A DNA stretch of 64,000 bases, from positions 1-64,000 of the forward strand of contig NZ_JAHA01000008.1 in the NCBI RefSeq assembly GCF_000526935.1. The letters are read 5' to 3'. Of the stretch, positions 38,739 through 47,174 are shown in pieces. The notes under the pieces are model-generated. The model saw only the letters and a program-made list of their open reading frames with translations. It was not told the DNA's origin and did no database searches. The stretch comes from Butyrivibrio sp. FCS014. GTDB lineage: Bacteria > Bacillota > Clostridia > Lachnospirales > Lachnospiraceae. The translations under genes and the position numbers were made by a program. The first letter of the stretch is position 1. The number at the start of each line of letters is the position of its first letter.

Positions 38739-39373
38739 TACATAAGTGCCATCCAGGTATATACCGAGTAGAAGATTCCGTGATCGTCTACGCCCTTCTT
38801 CAAAAGCTCTTTTGCCTTATCTTCGCTCACCAGCTCGAAACCGTCAAAGCACTCCTGGCCCTCTGCCCCCATCTGGGTGAGACTGTTAAGATCCGGAAGT
38901 CTTAATACCACGCACACAAGGCCGTTGCTCTCGTCAGTCATTCCGGGGCTGCTGAAAACCAGCGGATTGATAAGGTGGATGTGGTCTCTGTTCGGATCAA
39001 AGACTATTCCGGTTTCCTCATGGATCTCTCTTATGGCAGTGGCAAACAAAGGCTCTTTTTCCTGTGCATCCTCCGGATCCAGAAGACCCGCAGGCACTCC
39101 CAGAAGGAATCTTCCTGTTGGATATCTGTATTCATAGGACAAAAGAAGCTTCGGCTCCTCGCCCGGCAGTTCAATAATAACCGCGCAGCTTACGGCGTCC
39201 GGAAGCATCTTCTTAAATTCCTCATCAGTCTTCACCGCAGCCAGATTCTCTTTTGCCCGGCGCGTAGCGTCGAAATAGTGACGTCCCTCCTGATAGTGCA
39301 GGTCAAAAACCCGCAAAAATTGCTTATCCACCACTGTCTCAACACAGTCCGGTGTGATCTTATATCCTTCCAT
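38711..39373 (-). CDS. Nudix hydrolase, ADP-ribose pyrophosphatase-like
   Basis: 220 residues with an AGGAGG start. The Nudix box reads GVPAGLLDPEDAQEK followed by AIREIHEETGI, with the metal-binding Glu residues of REIHEETG. The spacing inside the box is a little longer than the standard 23 residues. ADP-ribose or a similar nucleoside diphosphate is the likely substrate, but specificity is not readable. It may share a transcript with the small DUF6472-like gene upstream. Confidence 0.85.
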   Translation of the reverse strand: MEGYKITPDCVETVVDKQFLRVFDLHYQEGRHYFDATRRAKENLAAVKTDEEFKKMLPDAVSCAVIIELPGEEPKLLLSYEYRYPTGRFLLGVPAGLLDPEDAQEKEPLFATAIREIHEETGIVFDPNRDHIHLINPLVFSSPGMTDESNGLVCVVLRLPDLNSLTQMGAEGQECFDGFELVSEDKAKELLKKGVDDHGIFYSVYTWMALMYFVSGMWRE

Positions 39374-39482
39374 GGCTTTCCTCCTGATTACATTTTATTG
39401 CGGCGAGCTTGCGCCTTCGCCGGCGCCATAGTTTTCAGCATGCCGGTCCGCGCCTTCGCCGGTGTCATAGCCCCGGGCCGCG

Positions 39483-39650
39483 TCACATCTGGTGGCGCAC
39501 CACTTTATACTCGTCCCCGTCCTGATAGTACGGGCAGTCTTTGCCGCTGTTCATCATGCGGCCGTAGTCGTCCTCGTCCATGTTAACCATGCAGACGTAG
39601 CACTCCCAGTCGTCATCGTATGCGTAATTTGCGCAGGTATCGCAGATCAT
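39483..39650 (-). CDS. DUF6472-like small cysteine protein
   Basis: 55 residues from the ATG at 39650, with AGGAG at the right distance. MICDTCANYAYDDDWECYVC has two CxxC-like pairs, and DYGRMMNSGKDCPYYQDGDE completes a probable zinc or Fe-S site. I recall this as the DUF6472 family, common in Lachnospiraceae and of unknown function. The sequence upstream of its start is repeat array 2. Confidence 0.7.
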   Translation of the reverse strand: MICDTCANYAYDDDWECYVCMVNMDEDDYGRMMNSGKDCPYYQDGDEYKVVRHQM

Positions 39651-39749
39651 GTGTATTCTCCTGTCTTCTTGATATTTCTGTTTTTCCACTAATTATACTA
39701 CCAAATGCGCTAAGGATAGGGTAGCTTTACACCATGCACTAATGCTATG

Positions 39750-40105
39750 TGTGCCGCAATCCTTAATTATCCGCATTGTAGGCATATGCTTTATGGGCAT
39801 ATCAGTCTCTTTATGAGCCAAGTATTCTTATATTCTAAATTTTCGGCACATGAAAAACGTTAATCTTTATCGCTTCGTATGCCTAAAGTCGAGGAAAGCA
39901 CCTATTGCGGCTCATGGATTTCCCAGAAAAAACATTTTCATGTGCCGAAAATCAGTACCTCTTACGCATTTGGCACATCTTTACAGGTATTTGAGGTGTT
40001 TTCGTGTGCCACAAATCATCGTTTCTTACGCATTCGGCACATACTCATAAGTATTTATGCCTTTTTCATGTGCCGAAAAATGTCATTATAATCTTTTGTG
40101 GCATA
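39750..40105. repeat. Array 2 of paired TGTGCC/GGCACA half-sites (six units plus a seventh half-site)
   Basis: TGTGCC-type words start at 39750, 39814 (TGAGCC), 39878 (TATGCC), 39941, 40005 and 40069. GGCACA-type words start at 39781 (GGCATA), 39845, 39909 (GGCTCA), 39972, 40036 and 40100 (GGCATA). Every pair is 31 apart, start to start, leaving 25 bases inside; pairs are separated by 33, 33, 32, 33 and 33. A further TGTGCC sits at 40142, 42 after the last word. The interiors differ, though two share CTTACGCATT. The array fills the gap between the DUF6472-like gene and the ASKHA ATPase gene. Open frames through it follow the repeat and are not genes. Confidence 0.85.
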
Positions 40106-40159
40106 TAAAAGATCTACCGGAACTCAAAAGAATCTTTTCCGTGTGCCGCAATCCACCAT

Positions 40160-41944
40160 TTAAAAGTTCATGCTTTCTATGTAGTCCTCATCAAAGCTGT
40201 CTGTTGCTGCAAGCTCGATCACTTCAGCACAGCGGGCAATGCGCTCGAGGTCATTCCTGGGATCACCGGGATTCTCCTCCGAGTCCTCCCCGGAAAGCTG
40301 CTTCTCAATGTACCTTATGGCCCCCTTCAGGGAAGCGTTACCTACAGCCACTGTCCTTCCCTCAAACTCCGGCGGCAGCATTTTAAGGTAATGTATTTTC
40401 TCTGTATCTATATGGCTTCCAAAGCCCCCGGCGATGTAGACCACTTCCGGAGGATCCGGCGACTTTCTAAGAAGCGTCCTTATCCCCGAAGCAATCGCTG
40501 CCTTTCCCATCTGAACATTTCTGATGTCATTCTGGGTAAGCCACACCTTTCCATCTTCAGTCACAGGAAATCCCCGGTCAAAAAACTCTTCTGCCAAAAG
40601 CCCGGTTTCATCCACAATTCCGCATCTTACAAGTTCCGACACAAGCTCCATCACTCCGGTTCCGCAAAGGCCGATGGGAGGCTGATTTTCTATCGTCGAT
40701 ACCCTCACCCGGAATGTCCCCGGGGATGATTTAATATCATAATAGTAGGTAGAGCGTGATTCTGATTTCTCACCATTTTTTACAATATCCACATGTGCTA
40801 TGGCTCCCGGCACAGAGGCCACTCCGCAGGAAATCCCGCCGGCTTCGAACACAGGTCCCGCCGCAGTTGAAGTAGCTTTAATCCTGCCTCGATCCAAAAG
40901 GGCCATCTCACCGTTGGTTCCAAGGTCGATGAAAAGAGATGTCTGTGATGAATTTCCATCTATATAATACAATCCCGAGACGATGTCTGCACCTACAAAG
41001 GCAGAGATTCCGGGAAGCAGAGTCACCTCTGCGTTCTGCAAAAGATTTCTTCCAAAAGGAAACGCTTTCCCTTCTCCGGCATCATCAGATGGCTCTTTCC
41101 CCCATCTAATGCTTTCCTGCTCCAGAGACACAGGTGTATAGGGATACACGCCAAGCCCCGACACGTCCTTGCCTGTCAGAAGATGGAGCATAGTGGTGTT
41201 TCCGGCGATAACTATTCCCAAATCTGCAGCCGTACGGTTTCCGGTAATGTTATGCACATTATGAGTCAGCTTCATCATCAGATTCTCTATGTCGTTGCGG
41301 ACCAGGTTCCTAAGGTCGCTCCCGGTTTCTTTGGATCCGGTGGCCGCAGCTATTCTTGATATCACATCCGCGCCGTACTTTCGCTGAGAGTTTACGCAGG
41401 ACGCGGAGGCGGCTATGCGGGATTTGTTTCCGCAGACTTCTACCAGTGCAGCTGCGATTGTGGTGGTTCCAAGGTCAATGGCGATACCGTAGTGGCAACC
41501 GGAAGAATCGGCAGTCGCATCATCACCGGATACGTCTGCAGTTTCCGCCGCCATCTCTCTTTCATCAGCGCCATATCCTATCTCCACAGCGCAGTCCTGT
41601 GTGGGGCGGCACCTGCAAAAGAGCCTTACGCCTGCATCAATCTCATGGGGAGTCAGCTGTTTCTTTTCCCCGGGAGTAGGTATTGGGGCACCGAAGGCAA
41701 AGCGGACCTTGCACTTGCCGCAGATTCCCAGCCCGCCGCAGGGCATGCTGACGCGAAGACTCGATTCCAAGTGATGCTCCTTGGGACCAACGCCATCTGA
41801 CATTTCAGTCTTTGAGCAGTCAGCCTCAGAATCTTTCGTATCAGATATCCCGGGAAGGCTGTCCCTTAGGCTTTCCCCGGCTGTCATTGTAAACGCAGTG
41901 GTTCTGCCATCTTTAATTACTTCGACGCGAATTATTTTTTCCAT
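40160..41944 (-). CDS. 2Fe-2S ferredoxin/ASKHA ATPase, reductive activator of corrinoid proteins (RamA/AcsV-like)
   Basis: 594 residues. The N-terminal ferredoxin-like domain (about 1-125) has the plant-type cluster CGGLGICGKC (about 69-78) and a later Cys (LFCRC, about 110). The C-terminal ASKHA/DUF4445 ATPase domain has YGIAIDLGTTTIAAALVEV, IVIAGNTTMLHLLTG, FIDLGTNGEMALLD, GPVFEAGGI, GLCGTGVMELVSELV and YIAGGFGSHID. The family uses ATP to reduce Co(II) corrinoid proteins of methyltransferase or acetyl-CoA pathways. No corrinoid protein or methyltransferase is in the window. It is single-gene, with array 2 at its 3' end. Compared with relatives, the N-terminal region has a 30-residue insert before the first cluster Cys. 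Confidence 0.88.
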   Translation of the reverse strand: MEKIIRVEVIKDGRTTAFTMTAGESLRDSLPGISDTKDSEADCSKTEMSDGVGPKEHHLESSLRVSMPCGGLGICGKCKVRFAFGAPIPTPGEKKQLTPHEIDAGVRLFCRCRPTQDCAVEIGYGADEREMAAETADVSGDDATADSSGCHYGIAIDLGTTTIAAALVEVCGNKSRIAASASCVNSQRKYGADVISRIAAATGSKETGSDLRNLVRNDIENLMMKLTHNVHNITGNRTAADLGIVIAGNTTMLHLLTGKDVSGLGVYPYTPVSLEQESIRWGKEPSDDAGEGKAFPFGRNLLQNAEVTLLPGISAFVGADIVSGLYYIDGNSSQTSLFIDLGTNGEMALLDRGRIKATSTAAGPVFEAGGISCGVASVPGAIAHVDIVKNGEKSESRSTYYYDIKSSPGTFRVRVSTIENQPPIGLCGTGVMELVSELVRCGIVDETGLLAEEFFDRGFPVTEDGKVWLTQNDIRNVQMGKAAIASGIRTLLRKSPDPPEVVYIAGGFGSHIDTEKIHYLKMLPPEFEGRTVAVGNASLKGAIRYIEKQLSGEDSEENPGDPRNDLERIARCAEVIELAATDSFDEDYIESMNF

Positions 41945-42163
41945 ATAAAAAGTTTATCCTGCCGATTTTTCAAAGTCAAACCCGGAGCAAGCCCCGTAAG
42001 CCAGTCGCATAATCAATTATCAATAGCATTTTCACTTTAAATGTGCGACAATATAAGGTACAGAGCCCGATGAGACAGACTATTCTCTCGTGGTTTTCTC
42101 TGCATAAATCACAACCCAAAATCAAAAAAATACAAAACACAAGATGTATGAAAGGAGAACGTT

Positions 42164-43348
42164 ATGGGGCTTATTTCAGCAGCACTTTCAGCAGGCGGCA
42201 GTGTTCTTTCCGATCAGTGGAGGGACTATTTCTACTGCGATTCTCTTACATCGGAGGTGCTTCTCACAAAGGCAAAAAAGAAACAGGGCAAGGGAAATGA
42301 CAACATCATTTCCAACGGATCCATCGTTGCGGTTAACGAAGGTCAGTGCATGATCCTGGTGGATCAGGGACAGATCACTGAAATCTGCGCAGAGGCAGGC
42401 GAGTTCGTATATGATACATCAACAGAGCCTTCACTCTTCTACGGAGATCTTGGAGAGAATATCGTTAACAGCTTCAAGGAATTCTACAAGAGACTTTCTT
42501 TCGGCGGCGGCACAGCCAAGGATCAGAGAGTTTACTATATCAACACCAAGGATATCCTCGGCAACAAGTACGGAACAGTTAATCCCGTTCCTTTCCGTGT
42601 TGTTGACACAAATGTAGGTCTGGACATGGATGTATCTCTTAAGTGCCACGGCGAGTACAGCTACAAGATTGTAGATCCCGTCCTTTTCTACAAGAACATC
42701 TGCGGCAATGTTCCCGGAGAGTTCACAAGAGACAAGATTGAGTCTCAGCTTAAAACTGAGCTTCTTACAGCTCTTCAGCCCGCATTTGCAAAGATCTCCG
42801 ATATGGGAATCAGATACAGCTCACTTCCCGGACACACCACCGAGATAGCTGACGCCCTCAACGAGGTTCTTTCCAAGAAGTGGACCGAAGTTTACGGAAT
42901 CAAGATCAGCTCCTTCGGCGTAAGCTCAGTTACTGCTTCCGAAGAAGACGAGAAGATCATCAAGGAGCTCCAGAGAGCCGGCGCTCTTAAGAACCCCAAC
43001 ATGGCAGCTGCCACACTGGCAAGCGCACAGGCTCAGGCAATGCAGGATGCAGCCAAGAATACTGCAGCAGGCCCTATGATGGCATTTGCAGGCATGAACA
43101 TGGCTCAGCAGGCAGGCGGCATGAATGCCCAGTCTCTGTTCCAGATGGGTGCACAGCAACAGCAGCAGGCAGCTCCTCAGATGGCAGCTCCTTCCGCAGA
43201 CACCTGGACATGCTCCTGCGGTGCAACAGCTACAGGCAACTTCTGCTCCAACTGCGGCTCCAAGAGACCTGCAGCAACCTGGACATGCTCCTGCGGAACT
43301 GTTAATAACGGTAACTTCTGTACAAACTGCGGCTCTAAGAGGCCCTGA
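42164..43348 (+). CDS. SPFH-domain protein with two C-terminal zinc ribbons (YdjI-like)
   Basis: 394 residues behind GGAG. The SPFH/virion-core-like domain spans about 30-300 (NGSIVAVNEGQCMILVDQG, VVDTNVGLDMDVSLKCHGEY). It is followed by a Met/Gln/Ala-rich linker and two near-identical zinc ribbons (TWTCSCGATATGNFCSNCGS and TWTCSCGTVNNGNFCTNCGS). B. subtilis YdjI, in the ydjFGHI membrane-stress operon, has this architecture. The next two genes match YdjG and YdjH, so this is a PspA-type membrane module without its PspA. Confidence 0.88.
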   Translation: MGLISAALSAGGSVLSDQWRDYFYCDSLTSEVLLTKAKKKQGKGNDNIISNGSIVAVNEGQCMILVDQGQITEICAEAGEFVYDTSTEPSLFYGDLGENIVNSFKEFYKRLSFGGGTAKDQRVYYINTKDILGNKYGTVNPVPFRVVDTNVGLDMDVSLKCHGEYSYKIVDPVLFYKNICGNVPGEFTRDKIESQLKTELLTALQPAFAKISDMGIRYSSLPGHTTEIADALNEVLSKKWTEVYGIKISSFGVSSVTASEEDEKIIKELQRAGALKNPNMAAATLASAQAQAMQDAAKNTAAGPMMAFAGMNMAQQAGGMNAQSLFQMGAQQQQQAAPQMAAPSADTWTCSCGATATGNFCSNCGSKRPAATWTCSCGTVNNGNFCTNCGSKRP

Positions 43349-43361
43349 TAGAGAGTAGACT

Positions 43362-44429
43362 ATGGGTTTACACGAATACGAATGCCCCGCCTGTGGCGGG
43401 GCAATGGAATTTAATCCCAAGACCCAGAAGATAAAATGCCCCTTCTGTGATTCGGAATTCGACGTCAAGGATTATGTGGCAAACCACAATTCAAACAGCG
43501 AAGGTGTTTCCGCAGAAGATGCCGGCACCCAGAACCAGACCACGGATGAAAACAACCAGCCGCTGTACGTCTACAGCTGCGGTTCCTGCGGTGGCGAGAT
43601 CCTTGCCACCGAGTCCCTTGGTTCCCTGAAATGCCCCTTCTGCAGCAACAACATCGTTGTGAAAGAGAAGTTTGACGGACAGTTCAAGCCTGATTTCATC
43701 ATCCCCTTCAAGCATACCAGGGAAGATGCCATGAATGCCTACAAGGGATATGTGAAATCCAAAAAGCTTCTTCCCAAGGTTTTCTTTGATGAGAATCACA
43801 TCGACGAACTGAAGGGTGTATATGTTCCTTTCTGGCTCTACAACGCCACCGAGAATTACCGGGGATCCTTTGACGCCACCAAGGTCAGGACCTGGACTGA
43901 CTCCGACTATCGCTACACCGAGACCAGCTACTACGCTGTAGACAGAGCAGGCTCCGAGCAGTTTGAGTGGGTTCCCGTAGATGGCTCCAAAGAAATGCCC
44001 GATGATCTTATGGAATCCCTTGAGCCCTTCGACAGATCGGCCATGGTTCCCTTCAACATGGGTTATCTTGCGGGATTCTTTGCCAATAAATATAACGTTT
44101 CCGCGGAGGAGGACAGAGGCCGCGCCATAGACAGAATGCGCACCTCTACCACCAACGACTTCAGACGCACCATCAGCGGATACAGTACTCTGACACCGCG
44201 CTCGGAGAATATCAGCTCCTCTGAGGAGTCTGTTAAGTATGCCCTCTACCCGGTTTATCTTCTGAACACCAGCTGGGAAGGAAACAATTATCTTTTCGCA
44301 ATGAACGGCCAGACCGGTAAGTTTGTGGGAAATCTGCCTTTCTCCATGAAGCAGGCCCTAAAGTACTACTTCCCTATCGCCGGCATTGTAACCGTTATAG
44401 CATTTATTTTATTCTCAATTTTCGCTTAA
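43362..44429 (+). CDS. Zinc-ribbon membrane protein (YdjG-like)
   Basis: 355 residues. Two zinc ribbons lead (YECPACGGAMEF with IKCPFCDSEF, then YSCGSCGGEI with LKCPFCSNNI). A long domain follows with IIPFKHTREDAMNAYKGY and LKGVYVPFWLYNA, and one C-terminal transmembrane helix (FPIAGIVTVIAFILFSIFA). It starts 14 bases after the SPFH gene. B. subtilis YdjG anchors the YdjI/PspA complex to the membrane; the same role is likely here. Confidence 0.85.
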   Translation: MGLHEYECPACGGAMEFNPKTQKIKCPFCDSEFDVKDYVANHNSNSEGVSAEDAGTQNQTTDENNQPLYVYSCGSCGGEILATESLGSLKCPFCSNNIVVKEKFDGQFKPDFIIPFKHTREDAMNAYKGYVKSKKLLPKVFFDENHIDELKGVYVPFWLYNATENYRGSFDATKVRTWTDSDYRYTETSYYAVDRAGSEQFEWVPVDGSKEMPDDLMESLEPFDRSAMVPFNMGYLAGFFANKYNVSAEEDRGRAIDRMRTSTTNDFRRTISGYSTLTPRSENISSSEESVKYALYPVYLLNTSWEGNNYLFAMNGQTGKFVGNLPFSMKQALKYYFPIAGIVTVIAFILFSIFA

Positions 44430-44450
44430 GGATTAAGAATTGGTAATCAT

Positions 44451-45344
44451 ATGACGAAATATAATAATATGCAGAAAAAGTTTGCCGGCATAATGCTGGT
44501 AATGATCATTCTCGCACTGCTTCTGCCTTTTTCATCCCTGGCTGCGGGGCAACAGCTCTGGGACAGCTATGAGGTTCCAAACACCCGCCAGAAGCCAAGG
44601 CTTGTGGATCAGGCGGATCTTCTTTCCGATACTGAGGAAAAAAATCTGCTATCCACCCTGGACAGTCTCAGTGCGAAATGGAAGTGCAATATCGTTGTTC
44701 TCACTGTCGACTCCCACACCGGTCCCATCGAGGCCTATGCCGACGACTACTTTGACTACAATGGCTTTGGTGCGGATTACAGCGAGAGCGGCATCCTCTT
44801 CATGCTCAGCATGGAGGACAGAGAATGGGCCATCAGTACTGCGGGCGACGCCATCAGAGTCTTCACCGATTACGGTCAGGACTACATGTTTAACCAGATG
44901 CGCGGCGACCTGTCTGATGGTGACTACTACGGAGCCTTCAACACTTATGCCACAGTATGCGACAAGCTCCTGGATCAGGCAGCAAGCGGCACTCCCTATG
45001 ATGTTAACCAGCCGCAGCTCAGGGTCAGGACAGCTTCGGACTATCTTGCTTACCTTGGCTACAGTGTGATCATCGGCCTGGTGGTAGCTCTTTTCCCTAT
45101 TCTGAAGATGAAGAGCGATTTAAAGACCGTCCATATGAATGCCTCTGCTTCCGGTTATCAATCCCAACAGGGCATGCGGATGAGCGTCAATTCTGACAGG
45201 CTCGTCAACAAGACTCTGTCAAAGACTCCTCTTCCCAAGGATAACGACAGCAGTTCATCAAGAGGCGGCGGATGGTCAGGAGGAAGCTCCACCCACACTT
45301 CCAGTTCAGGTCATTCCCATGGCGGAAGCCACGGACATTTTTAA
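44451..45344 (+). CDS. TPM-domain protein (YdjH/YgcG-like)
   Basis: 297 residues. A signal peptide (GIMLVMIILALLLPFSSLAA) is followed by a TPM/Psb32 domain (about 45-170, RLVDQADLLSDTEEKNLLST, VLTVDSHTG, GILFMLSMEDREWAISTAG). A transmembrane helix (YSVIIGLVVALFPIL) and a basic Ser/Gly/His-rich tail (SGGSSTHTSSSGHSHGGSHG) follow. It completes the YdjI-YdjG-YdjH-like set. The ribosome site is weak, so the first ATG is only one of two possible starts. Confidence 0.82.
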   Translation: MTKYNNMQKKFAGIMLVMIILALLLPFSSLAAGQQLWDSYEVPNTRQKPRLVDQADLLSDTEEKNLLSTLDSLSAKWKCNIVVLTVDSHTGPIEAYADDYFDYNGFGADYSESGILFMLSMEDREWAISTAGDAIRVFTDYGQDYMFNQMRGDLSDGDYYGAFNTYATVCDKLLDQAASGTPYDVNQPQLRVRTASDYLAYLGYSVIIGLVVALFPILKMKSDLKTVHMNASASGYQSQQGMRMSVNSDRLVNKTLSKTPLPKDNDSSSSRGGGWSGGSSTHTSSSGHSHGGSHGHF

Positions 45345-45398
45345 CGGTGTGATCTTAAAAATCTGCAAATCCTGGACACTAAATGAGGAGGATGAACA

Positions 45399-47174
45399 GT
45401 GACAAAAGCTGTAAAAGTCCGACTCCAGACAGGTTTACTTTCACTCCTTGTACTTTTCATAGTGATCGTATTCCTGCAATTACTTGGGAATTCCAAATTT
45501 AATACTCCCAGCCAATTTGACCTGGTCCAGCTGGATTCCGGCTGGACTATTAGTCGTGGCATTGAATCCTGGGATCTTGAAAATATTGCTTTAGCCAGTA
45601 CCGGCATTGTAAACTCAGGCGACGTCATTGTCCTGACAAGAAAACTACCGGATATTTCGCTGGATCCTGCCACCATTTGCTTCAGGACTGTTTTGTCTAC
45701 TGTGGATGTTTTTGTAGATAATGTGCCAATTTACAGTTATGGCGAGTATTATCTGGAACGTGGCTATATGATGCCAAAGATGCTGAATTTTGTTCAGCTC
45801 CCGAAGGATTATCAGGGAAAAGAGCTGAAGATAGTCATTACAGCCCGTGAAAACAACGCCTTTTCCGGCCTTGCCCCGGTATACTTTGGCAACTACAACG
45901 ACATCTTTAACTATCTCATGCAGTTGCACAGAATGCCCATGGTCATCGGTGTTTATCTGATCGTGTTTGCGTTCCTGCTTCTTGTAATGTCACCGTTTCT
46001 TTTCTTCGCCAAGAGCCATGATTACAGTATTCTGTTCGGAGCGCTGGTCTCCTGGGCGATGGGCTCTTACATCATGTGCTATAACGATGTTTTCTGGATG
46101 TTTACCGACAGTCCGGGACTGTTTACTTTTATCGAGTATTTCTCTCTTTTCGCGATTCCGGCATGCGTCATGGGCTTTGTCATTGCTGCCCATCAGACAC
46201 AATATAAAAAGATTGCACGTAGTTTGTTTTTACTTAACAGTGCTTTCCTTATAATCACCACGACCCTTCATAACACTTCTGTGATCCACATTAGTCACTT
46301 TGTAACCGTGCTCCATATTTTAGGGCTTATCGAAGGCATCTTCGTCATTATGTCTATCGTTGTGGCAACCATAAGAACTTTACGTGAAGACAATCCGCAA
46401 ATTACCGCTTCCACCAACATGCTTGTGATCGGCCTTATTTCGTTCCTGTTCTGCGCACTGATAGATATCATAAAGTTCAATATTATGAAGTTTACTCCCA
46501 GGGGCGAGGTTAATTCCCACATCAATTTCCTGACTGTGGGTGCGCTTCTGTTTACCATGAGTCTGCTTTTGAATTATTTCTTCCATTGCATCGAATACAT
46601 AAGTAAATCTTCGGAAAAAGAGCATTTGGAGGGCCTTGCCTACAACGACCCCCTGACGGGATTGCAGAACAGAGCCCGCTGCGAGCAGGTTCTTGCCGAG
46701 CTTTCCGGAGCATACACCATCATCAGTCTGGACCTGGATTACCTGAAATACACCAACGACAATTTCGGCCACAGCTATGGAGACATGCTCCTTAGCGGCT
46801 TTGCGGATATTTTAAAAAACACTTTCACCGACGCACTGCTTGTAGGAAGAATGGGCGGCGATGAATTTATCGTTGCGCTTCCTTACGTGGATGAAGAGCG
46901 GCTTGACAGAACCTTTAATAACCTCACAGACCAGCTGAACTACCGCAACAGCCGTGAGACCAAGCTCCGTTTCTCAGCTTCCTGGGGATATGCCACAAGC
47001 AAGGACAAGGAAGTACGTTCAAATCTGTCTGCTCAGAGAGTATATCTGCTGGCAGATCAAAGAATGTATGTAATGAAAAACAAGCACCACAAGCAGACTT
47101 TAGGCCGGCTATACGACGACCTTCTTAATAAAATTCTTGAGAAGGGAGGCGATGGCGATAATGAAAATCTTTAA
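45399..47174 (+). CDS. Membrane diguanylate cyclase (7TM-type sensor plus GGDEF)
   Basis: 591 residues from a GTG at 45399 with GAGGAGG ideally spaced; the nearby ATG is out of frame. One N-terminal helix, an extracellular beta-rich domain (about 40-175, TVDVFVDNVPIYSYGEYYLE), seven membrane helices (about 180-400) and a GGDEF domain (DPLTGLQNRARCEQVLAEL; RMGGDEFIVALP at about 486). GGDEF is intact, so cyclic di-GMP synthesis is likely. The fold resembles 7TMR-DISM sensors, which detect carbohydrates or other envelope ligands. It overlaps the next, paralogous gene by 14 bases. Confidence 0.9.
   Translation: MTKAVKVRLQTGLLSLLVLFIVIVFLQLLGNSKFNTPSQFDLVQLDSGWTISRGIESWDLENIALASTGIVNSGDVIVLTRKLPDISLDPATICFRTVLSTVDVFVDNVPIYSYGEYYLERGYMMPKMLNFVQLPKDYQGKELKIVITARENNAFSGLAPVYFGNYNDIFNYLMQLHRMPMVIGVYLIVFAFLLLVMSPFLFFAKSHDYSILFGALVSWAMGSYIMCYNDVFWMFTDSPGLFTFIEYFSLFAIPACVMGFVIAAHQTQYKKIARSLFLLNSAFLIITTTLHNTSVIHISHFVTVLHILGLIEGIFVIMSIVVATIRTLREDNPQITASTNMLVIGLISFLFCALIDIIKFNIMKFTPRGEVNSHINFLTVGALLFTMSLLLNYFFHCIEYISKSSEKEHLEGLAYNDPLTGLQNRARCEQVLAELSGAYTIISLDLDYLKYTNDNFGHSYGDMLLSGFADILKNTFTDALLVGRMGGDEFIVALPYVDEERLDRTFNNLTDQLNYRNSRETKLRFSASWGYATSKDKEVRSNLSAQRVYLLADQRMYVMKNKHHKQTLGRLYDDLLNKILEKGGDGDNENL

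Noticed and set aside
39750..40147. A CRISPR array
   Set aside because: The conserved part is only six bases in alternating orientation, the interiors are not uniform spacers between identical repeats, and no cas genes are near.
39850..40386. Open frames of 66-109 codons through array 2 and the ATPase gene end
   Set aside because: They follow the repeat period, lack ribosome sites, and the last is antisense to the ATPase gene.
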